DNA of 64,000 nt from contig JAKOVX010000128.1 in the NCBI GenBank assembly GCA_029781855.1, positions 16,706 through 80,705 on the forward strand, in the 5' to 3' direction. The stretch comes from Acidobacteriota bacterium. GTDB taxonomy: Bacteria; Acidobacteriota; Blastocatellia; Pyrinomonadales; Pyrinomonadaceae. The notes beneath the pieces were generated by a model. The model had not been told where the DNA came from and did not search any database. It saw nothing but the letters and a program-made list of their open reading frames with translations. Both the position numbers and the translations under genes were made by a program. Positions 31,798 to 39,996 of this stretch are shown here, in pieces. How positions within the stretch are numbered: the first letter of the stretch is position 1; every line of letters begins with the position of its first letter.

Positions 31798-33123
31798 TTA
31801 TTTTGCCGATCCTGCAAATTCTACCCGCTCACCGGTCAGCGAAAAATGGATACCGATCGCCGCCATCTTGCCCATCTGTGAGGCGTCGACTGCCTCGGCT
31901 CCGCCGTTGGCGCAATCGCCGCCGGCGAAAACCGCCGGATCGGACGTCTGCATATTTTCATTGACCACCACGCGGCCCTTGTCATCGACGGCGACGCCGG
32001 CGACGTTCTCGAAAAAGGATGACATCTTTTGTTGGCCGATCGCCTTGATCACCTGATCGCAGGCGATGACGACCTCGTTGCCGTCAGCGGTGCGGCATTT
32101 GAGCCCGGTAACGCGTCCGTCGCCGAGTATCTCGACTGGCGTCGTCCGGAAATAGAATTCGATGCCGTCTTTGCGGGCGAGTTCCATTTCGTAGTCGTAC
32201 GCGGGAGCGTCCTTTTCGGTACGGCGGTAAATGAGCTTAACGCTCTCGGCGCCGAGGCGTTTTGCCTGAGTGACGGCGTCGATAGCGGTGTTGCCGGCAC
32301 CGATGACGGCAACGTGTTTGCCCAGCGGCACATTCCGCCAATCGCGCGTCTTGATCTGTTCGATAAAATGCAACGCGTCGATCACGCCGCCGAGTTCCTC
32401 GCCCGGAATTTCGAGATGCCTTGTCGAACCGAGGCCGACACCGATGAAGATCGCATCGTGAGCCGCACGCAGTTCGTCAAACTCGATGTCGCGGCCGACG
32501 GCGGTGCTCAGCCTGAATTCCACACCGAGGCGTTCGACCTGACCGGCCTCGGCGAGCGAGACGTTTTGCGGCATCTTGTATTCGGCCATTCCGTAGGTGT
32601 CGAGGCCGCCGGGCTGGGCACGTCTCTCATAGACCGTGACCGCATAACCGAGCCTGGCGAGATAAGTCGAACACGAGAGGCCGGCGGGGCCGGAGCCTAT
32701 GACGCCGACGGACCTGCCGTTCGACTCGCCTTTTTCGAAAAGCGGTCTTCCGTCAGCCATCGCGTGGTCGGTCGCATAACGCTGCAGGCGGCCGATCTCG
32801 ATGGGCTTTTGGAGGAGTGTTTTTTCGACGCAGGCTCCCTCGCAGAGGACATCGACCGGGCAAACGCGGGCGCAGCTTGCCCCGATGGGGTTCGCGTCGA
32901 AAATGACACGGGCCGAGCCCGTCAGGTTGCCGCTGGCGATCTTTTTGATGAACGAGGGCACGTTGATGCCAGTAGGGCACGCCTGCGTGCACGGCGCGTC
33001 GTAGCAGTAGAGACAGCGGTTCGCCTCGTGCATCGCCTCGGCGGTGGTCAGGGCCGGATCGATATCAGCAAAATTTTTCTCGATCTGGGTTATATCGAGC
33101 GGTGTGCAAAAATTATCAGGCAT
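31798..33123 (-). CDS. preT: NAD-dependent dihydropyrimidine dehydrogenase subunit PreT
   Basis: 441-residue flavin/Fe-S subunit that passes electrons from NADH to PreA. The N-terminal domain carries two clustered Cys motifs, CLYCYDAPCTQACPTG and CARVCPVDVLCEGAC. The FAD fold is VIGSGPAGLSCSTYLARLG, the NAD fold is VIGAGNTAIDAVTQAKRLG, and the end has FAGGDCANGGAEAVDA. It also resembles the small subunit of glutamate synthase. The choice of PreT rests on preA in the same operon, with no gltB nearby. Confidence 0.92.
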   Translation of the reverse strand: MPDNFCTPLDITQIEKNFADIDPALTTAEAMHEANRCLYCYDAPCTQACPTGINVPSFIKKIASGNLTGSARVIFDANPIGASCARVCPVDVLCEGACVEKTLLQKPIEIGRLQRYATDHAMADGRPLFEKGESNGRSVGVIGSGPAGLSCSTYLARLGYAVTVYERRAQPGGLDTYGMAEYKMPQNVSLAEAGQVERLGVEFRLSTAVGRDIEFDELRAAHDAIFIGVGLGSTRHLEIPGEELGGVIDALHFIEQIKTRDWRNVPLGKHVAVIGAGNTAIDAVTQAKRLGAESVKLIYRRTEKDAPAYDYEMELARKDGIEFYFRTTPVEILGDGRVTGLKCRTADGNEVVIACDQVIKAIGQQKMSSFFENVAGVAVDDKGRVVVNENMQTSDPAVFAGGDCANGGAEAVDASQMGKMAAIGIHFSLTGERVEFAGSAK

Positions 33124-33155
33124 TTGGTCGATTTGATTTTATGTTATCGATTTCA

Positions 33156-33557
33156 CTATGTAAGGCCGTCATTCTTTCCTCTGGAACTGATTCGATACAA
33201 AACAATTGCAGCCGCAGAAATAAGAAATCCTAAAGCGGAGACAACTATTGAATACAGTCTAAAGGTCTTTTCCTGCAATTTACCATCTTCACATCGTTTT
33301 TCCGCCCTCTCCAACTCTAAGCGACTTTGATATAGTTCGCTCGAATAATACCGTTCGGCCGACGATCCTTTCATTGTCGGGTTCGCATTGGCCGTTGCCA
33401 ACATATCCTCCGCCGTTTTGACATTAGATTTGGCGGTCTCGGTATCATGACATGCCGCAATCTTCCAGTTAGGAACGGCGACGAAAAAGGTAACGAGCCC
33501 GGTTACGAGGATAAGTGTACCGAGTAAGAATACAACAACCGCTAACACCCTTATCAT
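33156..33557 (-). CDS. Hypothetical two-helix membrane protein
   Basis: 133 residues. Membrane helices lie at about 5-28 and 100-122, with a charged, Ala/Glu-rich helical segment between them that contains two Cys (in ACHD and RCED). I do not recognise a family. It lies 32 bases before preT and 33 bases after RidA on the same strand. Function unknown. Confidence 0.65.
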   Translation of the reverse strand: MIRVLAVVVFLLGTLILVTGLVTFFVAVPNWKIAACHDTETAKSNVKTAEDMLATANANPTMKGSSAERYYSSELYQSRLELERAEKRCEDGKLQEKTFRLYSIVVSALGFLISAAAIVLYRISSRGKNDGLT

Positions 33558-33590
33558 GTTGAGTAAACCTACGACGTTCTGACAATAAAC

Positions 33591-33977
33591 TTACGCCTCG
33601 GCGTCGGCCTCGATCTCGATAAGCATGTCAGGATCGATGAGAGCGGAGACCTCGACCATCGTCGTCGCGGGCATTACATGCCCGAGGAGCTCGCCGTGTG
33701 CCCGGCCGAATTCCTGCCAGCGGGAAATGTCGGTGACAAACATCCTCGTCCGGACGATATTGTCTAGCCCAGCACCGAGAGCCTGCAAGGCGAGCTCAAT
33801 ATTGCGAAATACCTGTATCGTCTGGGCGTAGGCATCGCCAACGCCAACGACCTCGCCCTTGTCACCGGTTGCGGTAGTTCCGGTAACGTATATTCGCGAG
33901 CCGACGCGAACCGCCCTCGAATAACCTACGATCGGCTCCCACTTAGTTCCCGATGAATACCGCTCACGATGCTCCAT
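33591..33977 (-). CDS. RidA (YjgF/YER057c/UK114) family protein
   Basis: 128 residues, normal for a RidA subunit that forms a trimer and hydrolyses reactive enamines/imines. Features are a conserved VGYSRAVRVGSRIYVTGTTA, the active-site region with NIVRTRMFVTDI (Arg of VRTR binds the carboxylate), and a C-terminal TMVEVSALIDPDMLIEIEADA. It may remove imine side products of the pyridoxal-phosphate or pyrimidine chemistry encoded nearby (compare RutC in the Rut pathway), which is inference. Its ATG follows directly on the stop of the gene upstream. Confidence 0.9.
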   Translation of the reverse strand: MEHRERYSSGTKWEPIVGYSRAVRVGSRIYVTGTTATGDKGEVVGVGDAYAQTIQVFRNIELALQALGAGLDNIVRTRMFVTDISRWQEFGRAHGELLGHVMPATTMVEVSALIDPDMLIEIEADAEA

Positions 33978-34766
33978 TCAGCCGACTTTCACAAAATACT
34001 TGCCGTTGAACCGGTAGGTGATGAATTTCTTCGTCACGCGGCCTTGAGGCGTTTTATCATCCTCGATAACGACCGGAAAGCGAAATTCCTTTTTCCCGGC
34101 ATCAAAGAAAACAAGCTTGATAGGCCGCTCCGGGTGATCGACGACCGAAAAGAAATCGTAACTAAAGCTGATCGAATTTGTCAGCCCCTCGGAGGTCCGG
34201 ATCAGCTTGCCTGTGGTGTTGAGCTTGTCACCGTCAATACGAACGACGTCGATCGACTGCCCCGAGAGCGACGTCGAACCAATGAACGTCGAGGCGGTCA
34301 AATAGATCGTCCCGTTGGCCGACGGAAAACCGAATACCTGCGTACAAAACGTCCCGGCGCTCTCGTCGTCGCGGCTGGCGGTCCACGTATGTACCTTTCC
34401 GCTTCTTCCGCGGTACTGATAGACGCTCTCAAAATCGTGCATCGTACCGCCGGTTTCACGGTCCCACGAATAAACCCTCAATTTACGGTCGGCAGAGGTG
34501 GCGATAAACATCTTGCCCTGGAGTTTCGGAAACCCGTAGCTTAGCGTACCGGACTTGCCGGCGAAGCCCATGATCTGCTTCTTTAATGCAGCGTTTTCTG
34601 CTTCCAGCTTGTCGTAGTCGCTGCTGCCGCCGTAAGCAGACCATTTTTCGAGGTTCTTCAGATGGCCGAGGATACGGTTCTCGACCAGTGAATTGCTTTG
34701 GCCGCGAGCCAGCCCTGCCAATGCCAGAACAAAAACTACGACTATCGTCCAATTTGCAAATTTCAT
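33978..34766 (-). CDS. Hypothetical exported protein
   Basis: 262 residues with a signal peptide (about 1-23, ending ARGQ). A short helical stretch (about 28-68) is followed by a beta-rich domain with repeated W/Y and T-rich strands (RVYSWDRETGG, FGFPSANGTIYLTAS, PIKLVFFDAGKK). No known family was recognised. It overlaps the GYF-domain gene upstream by an ATGA junction and abuts ridA, so the three are translationally linked. Confidence 0.65.
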   Translation of the reverse strand: MKFANWTIVVVFVLALAGLARGQSNSLVENRILGHLKNLEKWSAYGGSSDYDKLEAENAALKKQIMGFAGKSGTLSYGFPKLQGKMFIATSADRKLRVYSWDRETGGTMHDFESVYQYRGRSGKVHTWTASRDDESAGTFCTQVFGFPSANGTIYLTASTFIGSTSLSGQSIDVVRIDGDKLNTTGKLIRTSEGLTNSISFSYDFFSVVDHPERPIKLVFFDAGKKEFRFPVVIEDDKTPQGRVTKKFITYRFNGKYFVKVG

Positions 34767-35365
34767 TTCTTCCGTCCGACGATCAAACCTATCAGCATAA
34801 ATAAGACACCGACAAAACCGACGACGCCGCCGGAAATGCCGATGATATTGTTACGCAGCCTTTCCTGGTCACAATATTCCTGTGACGTTTTGGCTCCGGC
34901 GAGCACGCCATCGAGCTCACGCTCGATCGAACTGATCTTGACCGTGTCGGCATCCCTTTTTGCTTTGTCGAGGTCGGCCTGCAGCTTTACGATCTCCTTT
35001 TGGTCCGAATCGGCAAGGCTGCATGAAACACTCGGTATAAATCGGCTGCCGACGCCGGCGGCAAGTCCACCCAGGAACATGAGAATGCCGACGACGATAA
35101 GGCCGACCTTCAGACAGCCGCCCTTTTTTGCAGGAGCAGCCGCAGGCGATTGTGAGACAACCGCCGCGGCCATCGATACCGCCGCCGGAGCGGCTGCAGC
35201 CTGTGTGACGCCGGGAAAAAGCGCCGCGAGCGTGCTCCAATTCGCATCGCCCTGTCTGATCGCTGTGTCGCCCGGCGAAAGCTGGCCGCTCAGCAACTGG
35301 CTGCGAACCGCGTCATCCTCGAATGGGCCAAGCTGCTGGCCATTCTTGTGAACATAAATTGCCAT
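34763..35365 (-). CDS. GYF_2/DUF4339-domain membrane protein
   Basis: 200 residues from the ATG at 35365, chosen because GGAGG (35375-35371) stands 5 bases before it; the slightly longer frame would need a TTG. The N-terminal domain (IYVHKNGQQLGPF, then DTAIRQGDANWSTLAALFPG) is the bacterial GYF_2/DUF4339 type, a peptide-binding fold. An Ala-rich linker and two membrane helices (about 98-120 and 170-195) frame a coiled coil. The pattern resembles a membrane adaptor; partners are unknown. The last bases overlap the following exported-protein gene. Confidence 0.8.
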   Translation of the reverse strand: MAIYVHKNGQQLGPFEDDAVRSQLLSGQLSPGDTAIRQGDANWSTLAALFPGVTQAAAAPAAVSMAAAVVSQSPAAAPAKKGGCLKVGLIVVGILMFLGGLAAGVGSRFIPSVSCSLADSDQKEIVKLQADLDKAKRDADTVKISSIERELDGVLAGAKTSQEYCDQERLRNNIIGISGGVVGFVGVLFMLIGLIVGRKK

Positions 35366-35407
35366 TCTATCCTCCAATCTGTCGCCGAGCCGTGAGGTCA
35401 GCGAGGT

Positions 35408-36277
35408 TTAGTCGTCGACGATCGCACCGTACAGGTCGGGCCGGCGGTCGCGGAAGAATTGCCACGTGTTGCGAACCTCACGGATCTTGTCCAAATCGAG
35501 GTCGGCGACGACCAGTTCGTCCTGATCCCGGCTGCCGACGGCAAGCATTTGGCCGCGAGGGTCGCAGAAATAGCTCTGGCCGTAAAACTCGCCGATGTTC
35601 CAAGGGGCCTCGGTGCCGACACGGTTGATCGCCCCGACAAAGTATCCGTTCGCCACGGCGTGGGCGGGTTGCTCCAGCTTCCATAGATACTCGCTCAAAC
35701 CCGCGACCGTTGCCGACGGGTTGAATATGATCTCGGCGCCGTTGAGCCCGAGGCACCTCGCTCCTTCGGGAAAATGCCGGTCGTAGCAAATGTAAACGCC
35801 GATGCGGGCAAATGCCGTATCGAAACACGGATAGCCCAGATTGCCCGGCCGGAAATAGAATTTTTCCCAAAATCCCGGAGCGACGTGCGGAATATGCGTC
35901 TTGCGGTATTTGCCGAGATACGTGCCGTCGGCATCGATGACGGCCGCGGTGTTGTAATAGACGCCGGCCTGCTCTTCCTCGTAGATCGGCACGACAAGCA
36001 CCATCCCGAACTGCTTCGCGACGTCCCGCATCAGCTTGACGGTCGGGCCGTCGGGAACTTTCTCTACGGCCTCGTACCAGCGTGTTTGCTGTTCGGCACA
36101 GAAATACGGCGTCGTGAAGATCTCCTGAAAGCAGAGCATCTGCACGCCTTGGCGAGCCGCCTCCTCGACGAACTTCATCTGATGGTCGATGTTCGCCTTT
36201 TTGATCTGCTCGATCGGAGCATCCGCCGCTCCCTGATTGTGGGCCTGTATAAGGCTTGATTTGATGATCCTAGACAT
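35408..36277 (-). CDS. Beta-ureidopropionase (nitrilase superfamily)
   Basis: 289-residue carbon-nitrogen hydrolase that cleaves N-carbamoyl-beta-alanine to beta-alanine, CO2 and ammonia, the third step of reductive pyrimidine degradation. The catalytic triad is visible as Glu in CFQEIFTTPYF, Lys in KYRKTHIP and Cys in VYICYDRHFPEGAR. NGAEIIFNPSATVAGLSE and GAINRVGTEAPWN closely follow animal beta-ureidopropionase wording, which separates it from N-carbamoylputrescine amidase. It lies on the same strand as preT, preA, mmsA and the NCS1 transporter gene, 17 bases downstream of the cytochrome gene. Confidence 0.9.
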   Translation of the reverse strand: MSRIIKSSLIQAHNQGAADAPIEQIKKANIDHQMKFVEEAARQGVQMLCFQEIFTTPYFCAEQQTRWYEAVEKVPDGPTVKLMRDVAKQFGMVLVVPIYEEEQAGVYYNTAAVIDADGTYLGKYRKTHIPHVAPGFWEKFYFRPGNLGYPCFDTAFARIGVYICYDRHFPEGARCLGLNGAEIIFNPSATVAGLSEYLWKLEQPAHAVANGYFVGAINRVGTEAPWNIGEFYGQSYFCDPRGQMLAVGSRDQDELVVADLDLDKIREVRNTWQFFRDRRPDLYGAIVDD

Positions 36278-36294
36278 TCAATATTCCCTCGTAG

Positions 36295-37383
36295 CTACTT
36301 TGGTTCAGCAAATTTTGCGTCATCGACAGCCGCGTTGTTCTTGACCTCGAGGATCTGACGCGTCCATCGAATATTCGGCATCGAGTATTTGATCGTCGCG
36401 GGAAGTTTCACGCCCCCGAAATCCTTGTAGTCGGAATAGTCCACCTGATAGACGAAAAATCCGAAAACCGTTGGTGTTGCCGACGAACGCCGGACCAGGA
36501 AGCCTGTCTCCGCGTCGAAATAAAGCCGTTCGCGTACACCGGCGGCGGTCGACGCGGTAACAAAATACACCTCGCGGCCGTCGATACGGTCGACAAAGCG
36601 GAAATCCATCTTGATAAACACGTTCTTGAGATTGGCCGGATCGAACAGCTCGGCTTCGCGTTTGACCTGCTCTGCCTGGTCCGATGTGAGTGCGATCGGC
36701 CCGGTGTCGCTGCGTTTCCAAGCGTTGGTGCCGTCGAAAGCCTCGGTAACGGTCGCTTTCGGGTAGGTCGTCGAAAGCGCGTATTTGTTGCCCTTGAAAT
36801 ATAGCATTTCGGGTTCGGTCGTTTTGCCGTTGGGCTCGACGCGGTTCGCTTTTATCGTCCGTGAAGTGATCTTCTGCAACGCCGCCGCACCGCCGGAGGC
36901 GGCAACGTATTTATCGAGTATCTGATCCATCGTCGGTTTGACCGCGGGCTGTGCCGGACGTTCCTCGGGTGCGGGCGGCATAAGGTTCGGCACGCTCAAC
37001 GGGTGTTCGCGGCCGCCGTGACACGTAGCGCACGTGACCTCGGTCTTGCCCTCGAAATGGCCCTTATTGATCTCGAGGGTCATCTTCATCATCTCGCGAG
37101 CTGTGCCCTTTTCTTTTTTGTCGTCTTTTGCCCACTCGTCCACGATGTGGCAAAAGCTGCACTTAACGCCGAGCGAGGCGGACATCAGGTTCATCACCTT
37201 GCCCAGCTGATCGGCCGGCATATCGTTGAGGACCTTGATGTTCTTGAATTTTTGTCCCGCGGTCTCGACTTGTGTCTGAGGGGGCGTAGTCTGCGTTTGC
37301 GCGGCTGTGGGCTGTGTCCTGAAGATAAGTGCCGCAAAGAACGGCACGCTGAGAACGATGGCGATCAACTTCAATTTCTTCAT
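36295..37383 (-). CDS. Exported c-type cytochrome, reaction-centre cytochrome subunit-like
   Basis: 362 residues from the ATG at 37383; a slightly longer frame would need a TTG. A signal peptide (about 1-30) is followed by a domain with two haem motifs, CSFCH and CATCH, about 55 residues apart. The context KFKNIKVLNDMPADQLGKVMNLMSASLGV is typical of the photosynthetic reaction-centre cytochrome c subunit family (PF02276), which is widespread in non-phototrophic Acidobacteria. Residues from about 150 on form an outer-membrane-lipoprotein-like beta domain (KMDFRFVDRIDGREVYFVTA). The electron partner is unknown, and no reaction-centre gene is present. Confidence 0.88.
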   Translation of the reverse strand: MKKLKLIAIVLSVPFFAALIFRTQPTAAQTQTTPPQTQVETAGQKFKNIKVLNDMPADQLGKVMNLMSASLGVKCSFCHIVDEWAKDDKKEKGTAREMMKMTLEINKGHFEGKTEVTCATCHGGREHPLSVPNLMPPAPEERPAQPAVKPTMDQILDKYVAASGGAAALQKITSRTIKANRVEPNGKTTEPEMLYFKGNKYALSTTYPKATVTEAFDGTNAWKRSDTGPIALTSDQAEQVKREAELFDPANLKNVFIKMDFRFVDRIDGREVYFVTASTAAGVRERLYFDAETGFLVRRSSATPTVFGFFVYQVDYSDYKDFGGVKLPATIKYSMPNIRWTRQILEVKNNAAVDDAKFAEPK

Positions 37384-37451
37384 AATTACTTTCAATTACG
37401 CGGTCTAATTCTTCTTTTTAATTTTCGTCAAAAATACTTTCGGTCCGGACC

Positions 37452-38492
37452 TTACTTAACTGCGATCGCGGCACTCGACGGTCCCATCAACGGCATCACG
37501 AACGTTTCCTTGAATCCCGCTGCCATCGCTAATTCCTTAAAGTCCGCTCCCGAAAAATCGTACCCTTCCGCGGTCTCGATCAGCATATTTAGCGACATCA
37601 GCAGGCCGAAAATATTGTGCCGCCTGTCGTCGTCGATGATGCTCTCGATAACGACCAACGATCCGCCCTCCGGCAATGCATCATACGCCTTTTTGATCAG
37701 CATCTGCTTGTCGGCTTTGCCCCAGTCGTGAAGGATGTTTCCCATCGTGATCACGTCGGCTGACGGCAGAGGATCGCTGAAGAAATCACCTTCGGCGATC
37801 TCAACCCGATCTGCAAGCCCGAATCTTTCGACGATCTCTTTCGCGACCGGCGTGACCATAGGCAGGTCGAACGAGGTACATTTCATGTGCGGATTGGTCG
37901 CAGCGATCTGTGCCGAGAGGTGAGCTCCGGACCCGCCGACGTCACAATGTGTCTTATATCGCGAGAAGTCGAACAACTTAGAAAACACAATGAAATTTCC
38001 CATCTGTATCGCTCCCATCGCCATCACGAACTCGCGCATTTTGGATGGATCTTCGTAAAGTATCTCGAAGACAGCTCTGCCGCCGGTCTTGACCTCGTTC
38101 TGCGGCTTTCCCGTCTTCAGTCCCTCCTCCAAGTCTGCCCAAAAGCGATAGAGCCGATGGTTGCACATTTCCAGCATGCCGCCGACGTAGGTCCCCTTTT
38201 TCTTATCGAGAAAGAGATCAGCGTCGGGCGAATTTCGATAACGCGACGTTTCCTTTATCCCCTCGCGGGAAAGAAATCCAAGCGCCACGAGGGCGTCGAG
38301 AAAATCGTAGAGTCCTCTCGGGTGGAGCCCGAGTCTGGCACCGATCTCGCTGCCGGAGAGTTCACCTTCGGCCAAAACGGTGAAGAGTTCCATGCTTACT
38401 GCCGCCAAAAGGGTCTTCGACGCAAAGAACGACATTCCAACATCGAGGATCTTTGCGGGGCTAAAATCCGACTGCGGTTTTGTGTTTTCCAT
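37452..38492 (-). CDS. SAM-dependent O-methyltransferase (COMT/hydroxyneurosporene type)
   Basis: 346 residues from the ATG at 38492, which has GGAGGAG directly before it; the longer frame from 38552 would overlap mmsA by 37 bases. A winged-helix dimerisation domain (about 10-100, GARLGLHPRGLYDFLDALVALGFL) precedes the class I methyltransferase fold (CDVGGSGAHLSAQIA, AEGDFFSDPLPSADVITMGNILHDW). NILHDW carries the catalytic His of plant and bacterial O-methyltransferases. The substrate is unknown. It is set between mmsA and the cytochrome gene, an unusual member for a pyrimidine operon. Confidence 0.88.
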   Translation of the reverse strand: MENTKPQSDFSPAKILDVGMSFFASKTLLAAVSMELFTVLAEGELSGSEIGARLGLHPRGLYDFLDALVALGFLSREGIKETSRYRNSPDADLFLDKKKGTYVGGMLEMCNHRLYRFWADLEEGLKTGKPQNEVKTGGRAVFEILYEDPSKMREFVMAMGAIQMGNFIVFSKLFDFSRYKTHCDVGGSGAHLSAQIAATNPHMKCTSFDLPMVTPVAKEIVERFGLADRVEIAEGDFFSDPLPSADVITMGNILHDWGKADKQMLIKKAYDALPEGGSLVVIESIIDDDRRHNIFGLLMSLNMLIETAEGYDFSGADFKELAMAAGFKETFVMPLMGPSSAAIAVK

Positions 38493-38515
38493 CTCCTCCG
38501 TACTTCTCCTTATCT

Positions 38516-39994
38516 TTAGCTCATCCAATTGATCCCTGCTTCGGGGTTCCATTTGGTGGTCGTTTTCTTAAGTTTGGTCCAAAATTCGATCGAACTTTTG
38601 CCCGTTATGTCGTTCGCTCCAAATCGTGAATCATTCCAACCGCCGAAAGAAAACGGCTCCCTCGGCACGGGTACGCCGATGTTGACGCCGATCATGCCGG
38701 CACTTGCGTGCTCCATCACATATCGGGCCAGGCCGCCGCTTTGCGTAAATACCGCCGCCGCGTTGCCGTACGGATTGGCGTTCTCTATCTTGATAGCTTC
38801 GTCGAGGGTGTCCGTCCGCATGATCGAAATAACCGGGCCGAAGATCTCCTCCGTCGCGACCGACATTTCCGGCGTGACGAAGTCAATGACGGTGGCTCCG
38901 ACATACGTACCGCCCTCTTTGCCTTCGACCACGGCTCCGCGGCCGTCGACGAGGATCTTCGCACCGTCGCGTTCGGCCTGGGTAATGTAGCCCTCGATCC
39001 TCTCTTTGGCGGCCTTCGAAATTACCGCGCCGAGATTCTTGCCGGGTACGATCTTGCGTGCTTCGTCGCAGATCTGGGCAATGATCGGGTCGACATTGCC
39101 GACTGCCAACATCGCCGACGCCGCCATACACCGCTGGCCGGCACAGCCGGACATCGATGCCGTCACGTTCGTTGCGGTCATCGACGGATTGGCGTCGGGC
39201 AGGACGAAAAGGTGATTTTTCGCACCGCCGAGAGCGACACAGCGTTTGAGGTTGTTCGTGCTCTGCTGGTAAACGAGCTTCGCGACCTTGGTTGATCCGA
39301 CGAAGCTGACCGCCTCGATATTCGGGTGCGAACAGATGCCTTCGACAATGTCCTTACCGCCGTTGATGACGTTAAATACGCCGTCGGGCAAACCTGCCTC
39401 TTTCAAGAGCTGAGCCATTCGCAGCACCGACAGCGGCACGAGCTCGGACGGTTTCATTACCATCGTGTTGCCAAGGACGAGCGCGTTCGGCATCGACCAA
39501 TTAGGCACCATCAGCGGAAAATTGAACGGAGCGATCGACGCGACGACCCCGACCGGAAAATGCTCTACGCGGCACTCGACGCCACGGCTGACCTCCAGAA
39601 CCTCGTTTGAAACAAGCTGCGGCATCGAGCAGGCAAATTCGGTCAGCTCGATACTCTTGTCGACCTCGGCTTTCGCTTCGTCCCACGTCTTGCCGTTCTC
39701 CTCAACAATTAGGGCGGTCAGCTCGTCCGAGTTCTGTTCGAGTAGGCTGCGATAGCGGAAAAAGACCTGAACGCGTTCTTTGATCGGTTGCTGGCCCCAC
39801 GACTCAGACGCCGCTTTGGCCGACTGAACGGCTTTGTTCAGTTCATCGGCAGTCGACATCGGGACCGACGACAGGAGATTGCCGTCGATAGGCGATGTGA
39901 CGTCGAGATACTCAGAGGACGCACTCTCGACAAATTCGCCGTTGTAGAAATTTTTGACTTTCGGATACTTCATACTAGCAGTAGCGGATTCCAT
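38516..39994 (-). CDS. mmsA: CoA-acylating methylmalonate/malonate-semialdehyde dehydrogenase
   Basis: 492 residues from the ATG at 39994, which follows the transporter stop by 2 bases and has GAGGGAGAG before it. It oxidises malonate semialdehyde (from beta-alanine) to acetyl-CoA and methylmalonate semialdehyde (from thymine) to propionyl-CoA, with loss of CO2. Features are a NFYNGEFVES start, the NAD motif VSFVGSTKVAKLVY, the nucleophile Cys in SGCAGQRCMAA, and GVPVPREPFSFGGWNDSRFG near the end, the MmsA-type C-terminus. It is the last step of the pyrimidine route encoded here, but it could also serve valine or inositol breakdown. Confidence 0.93.
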   Translation of the reverse strand: MESATASMKYPKVKNFYNGEFVESASSEYLDVTSPIDGNLLSSVPMSTADELNKAVQSAKAASESWGQQPIKERVQVFFRYRSLLEQNSDELTALIVEENGKTWDEAKAEVDKSIELTEFACSMPQLVSNEVLEVSRGVECRVEHFPVGVVASIAPFNFPLMVPNWSMPNALVLGNTMVMKPSELVPLSVLRMAQLLKEAGLPDGVFNVINGGKDIVEGICSHPNIEAVSFVGSTKVAKLVYQQSTNNLKRCVALGGAKNHLFVLPDANPSMTATNVTASMSGCAGQRCMAASAMLAVGNVDPIIAQICDEARKIVPGKNLGAVISKAAKERIEGYITQAERDGAKILVDGRGAVVEGKEGGTYVGATVIDFVTPEMSVATEEIFGPVISIMRTDTLDEAIKIENANPYGNAAAVFTQSGGLARYVMEHASAGMIGVNIGVPVPREPFSFGGWNDSRFGANDITGKSSIEFWTKLKKTTTKWNPEAGINWMS

Positions 39995-39996
39995 AA

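Noticed and set aside
32029..33330. 433-codon open frame on the + strand opposite preT
   Set aside because: It has no family-like motif, a low-complexity Asp/Arg-rich composition and lies fully opposite a clear preT gene. It is the usual antisense shadow of GC-rich coding DNA. Long antisense frames opposite pilM, acyl-CoA dehydrogenase, the amidohydrolase and beta-ureidopropionase were rejected for the same reason.
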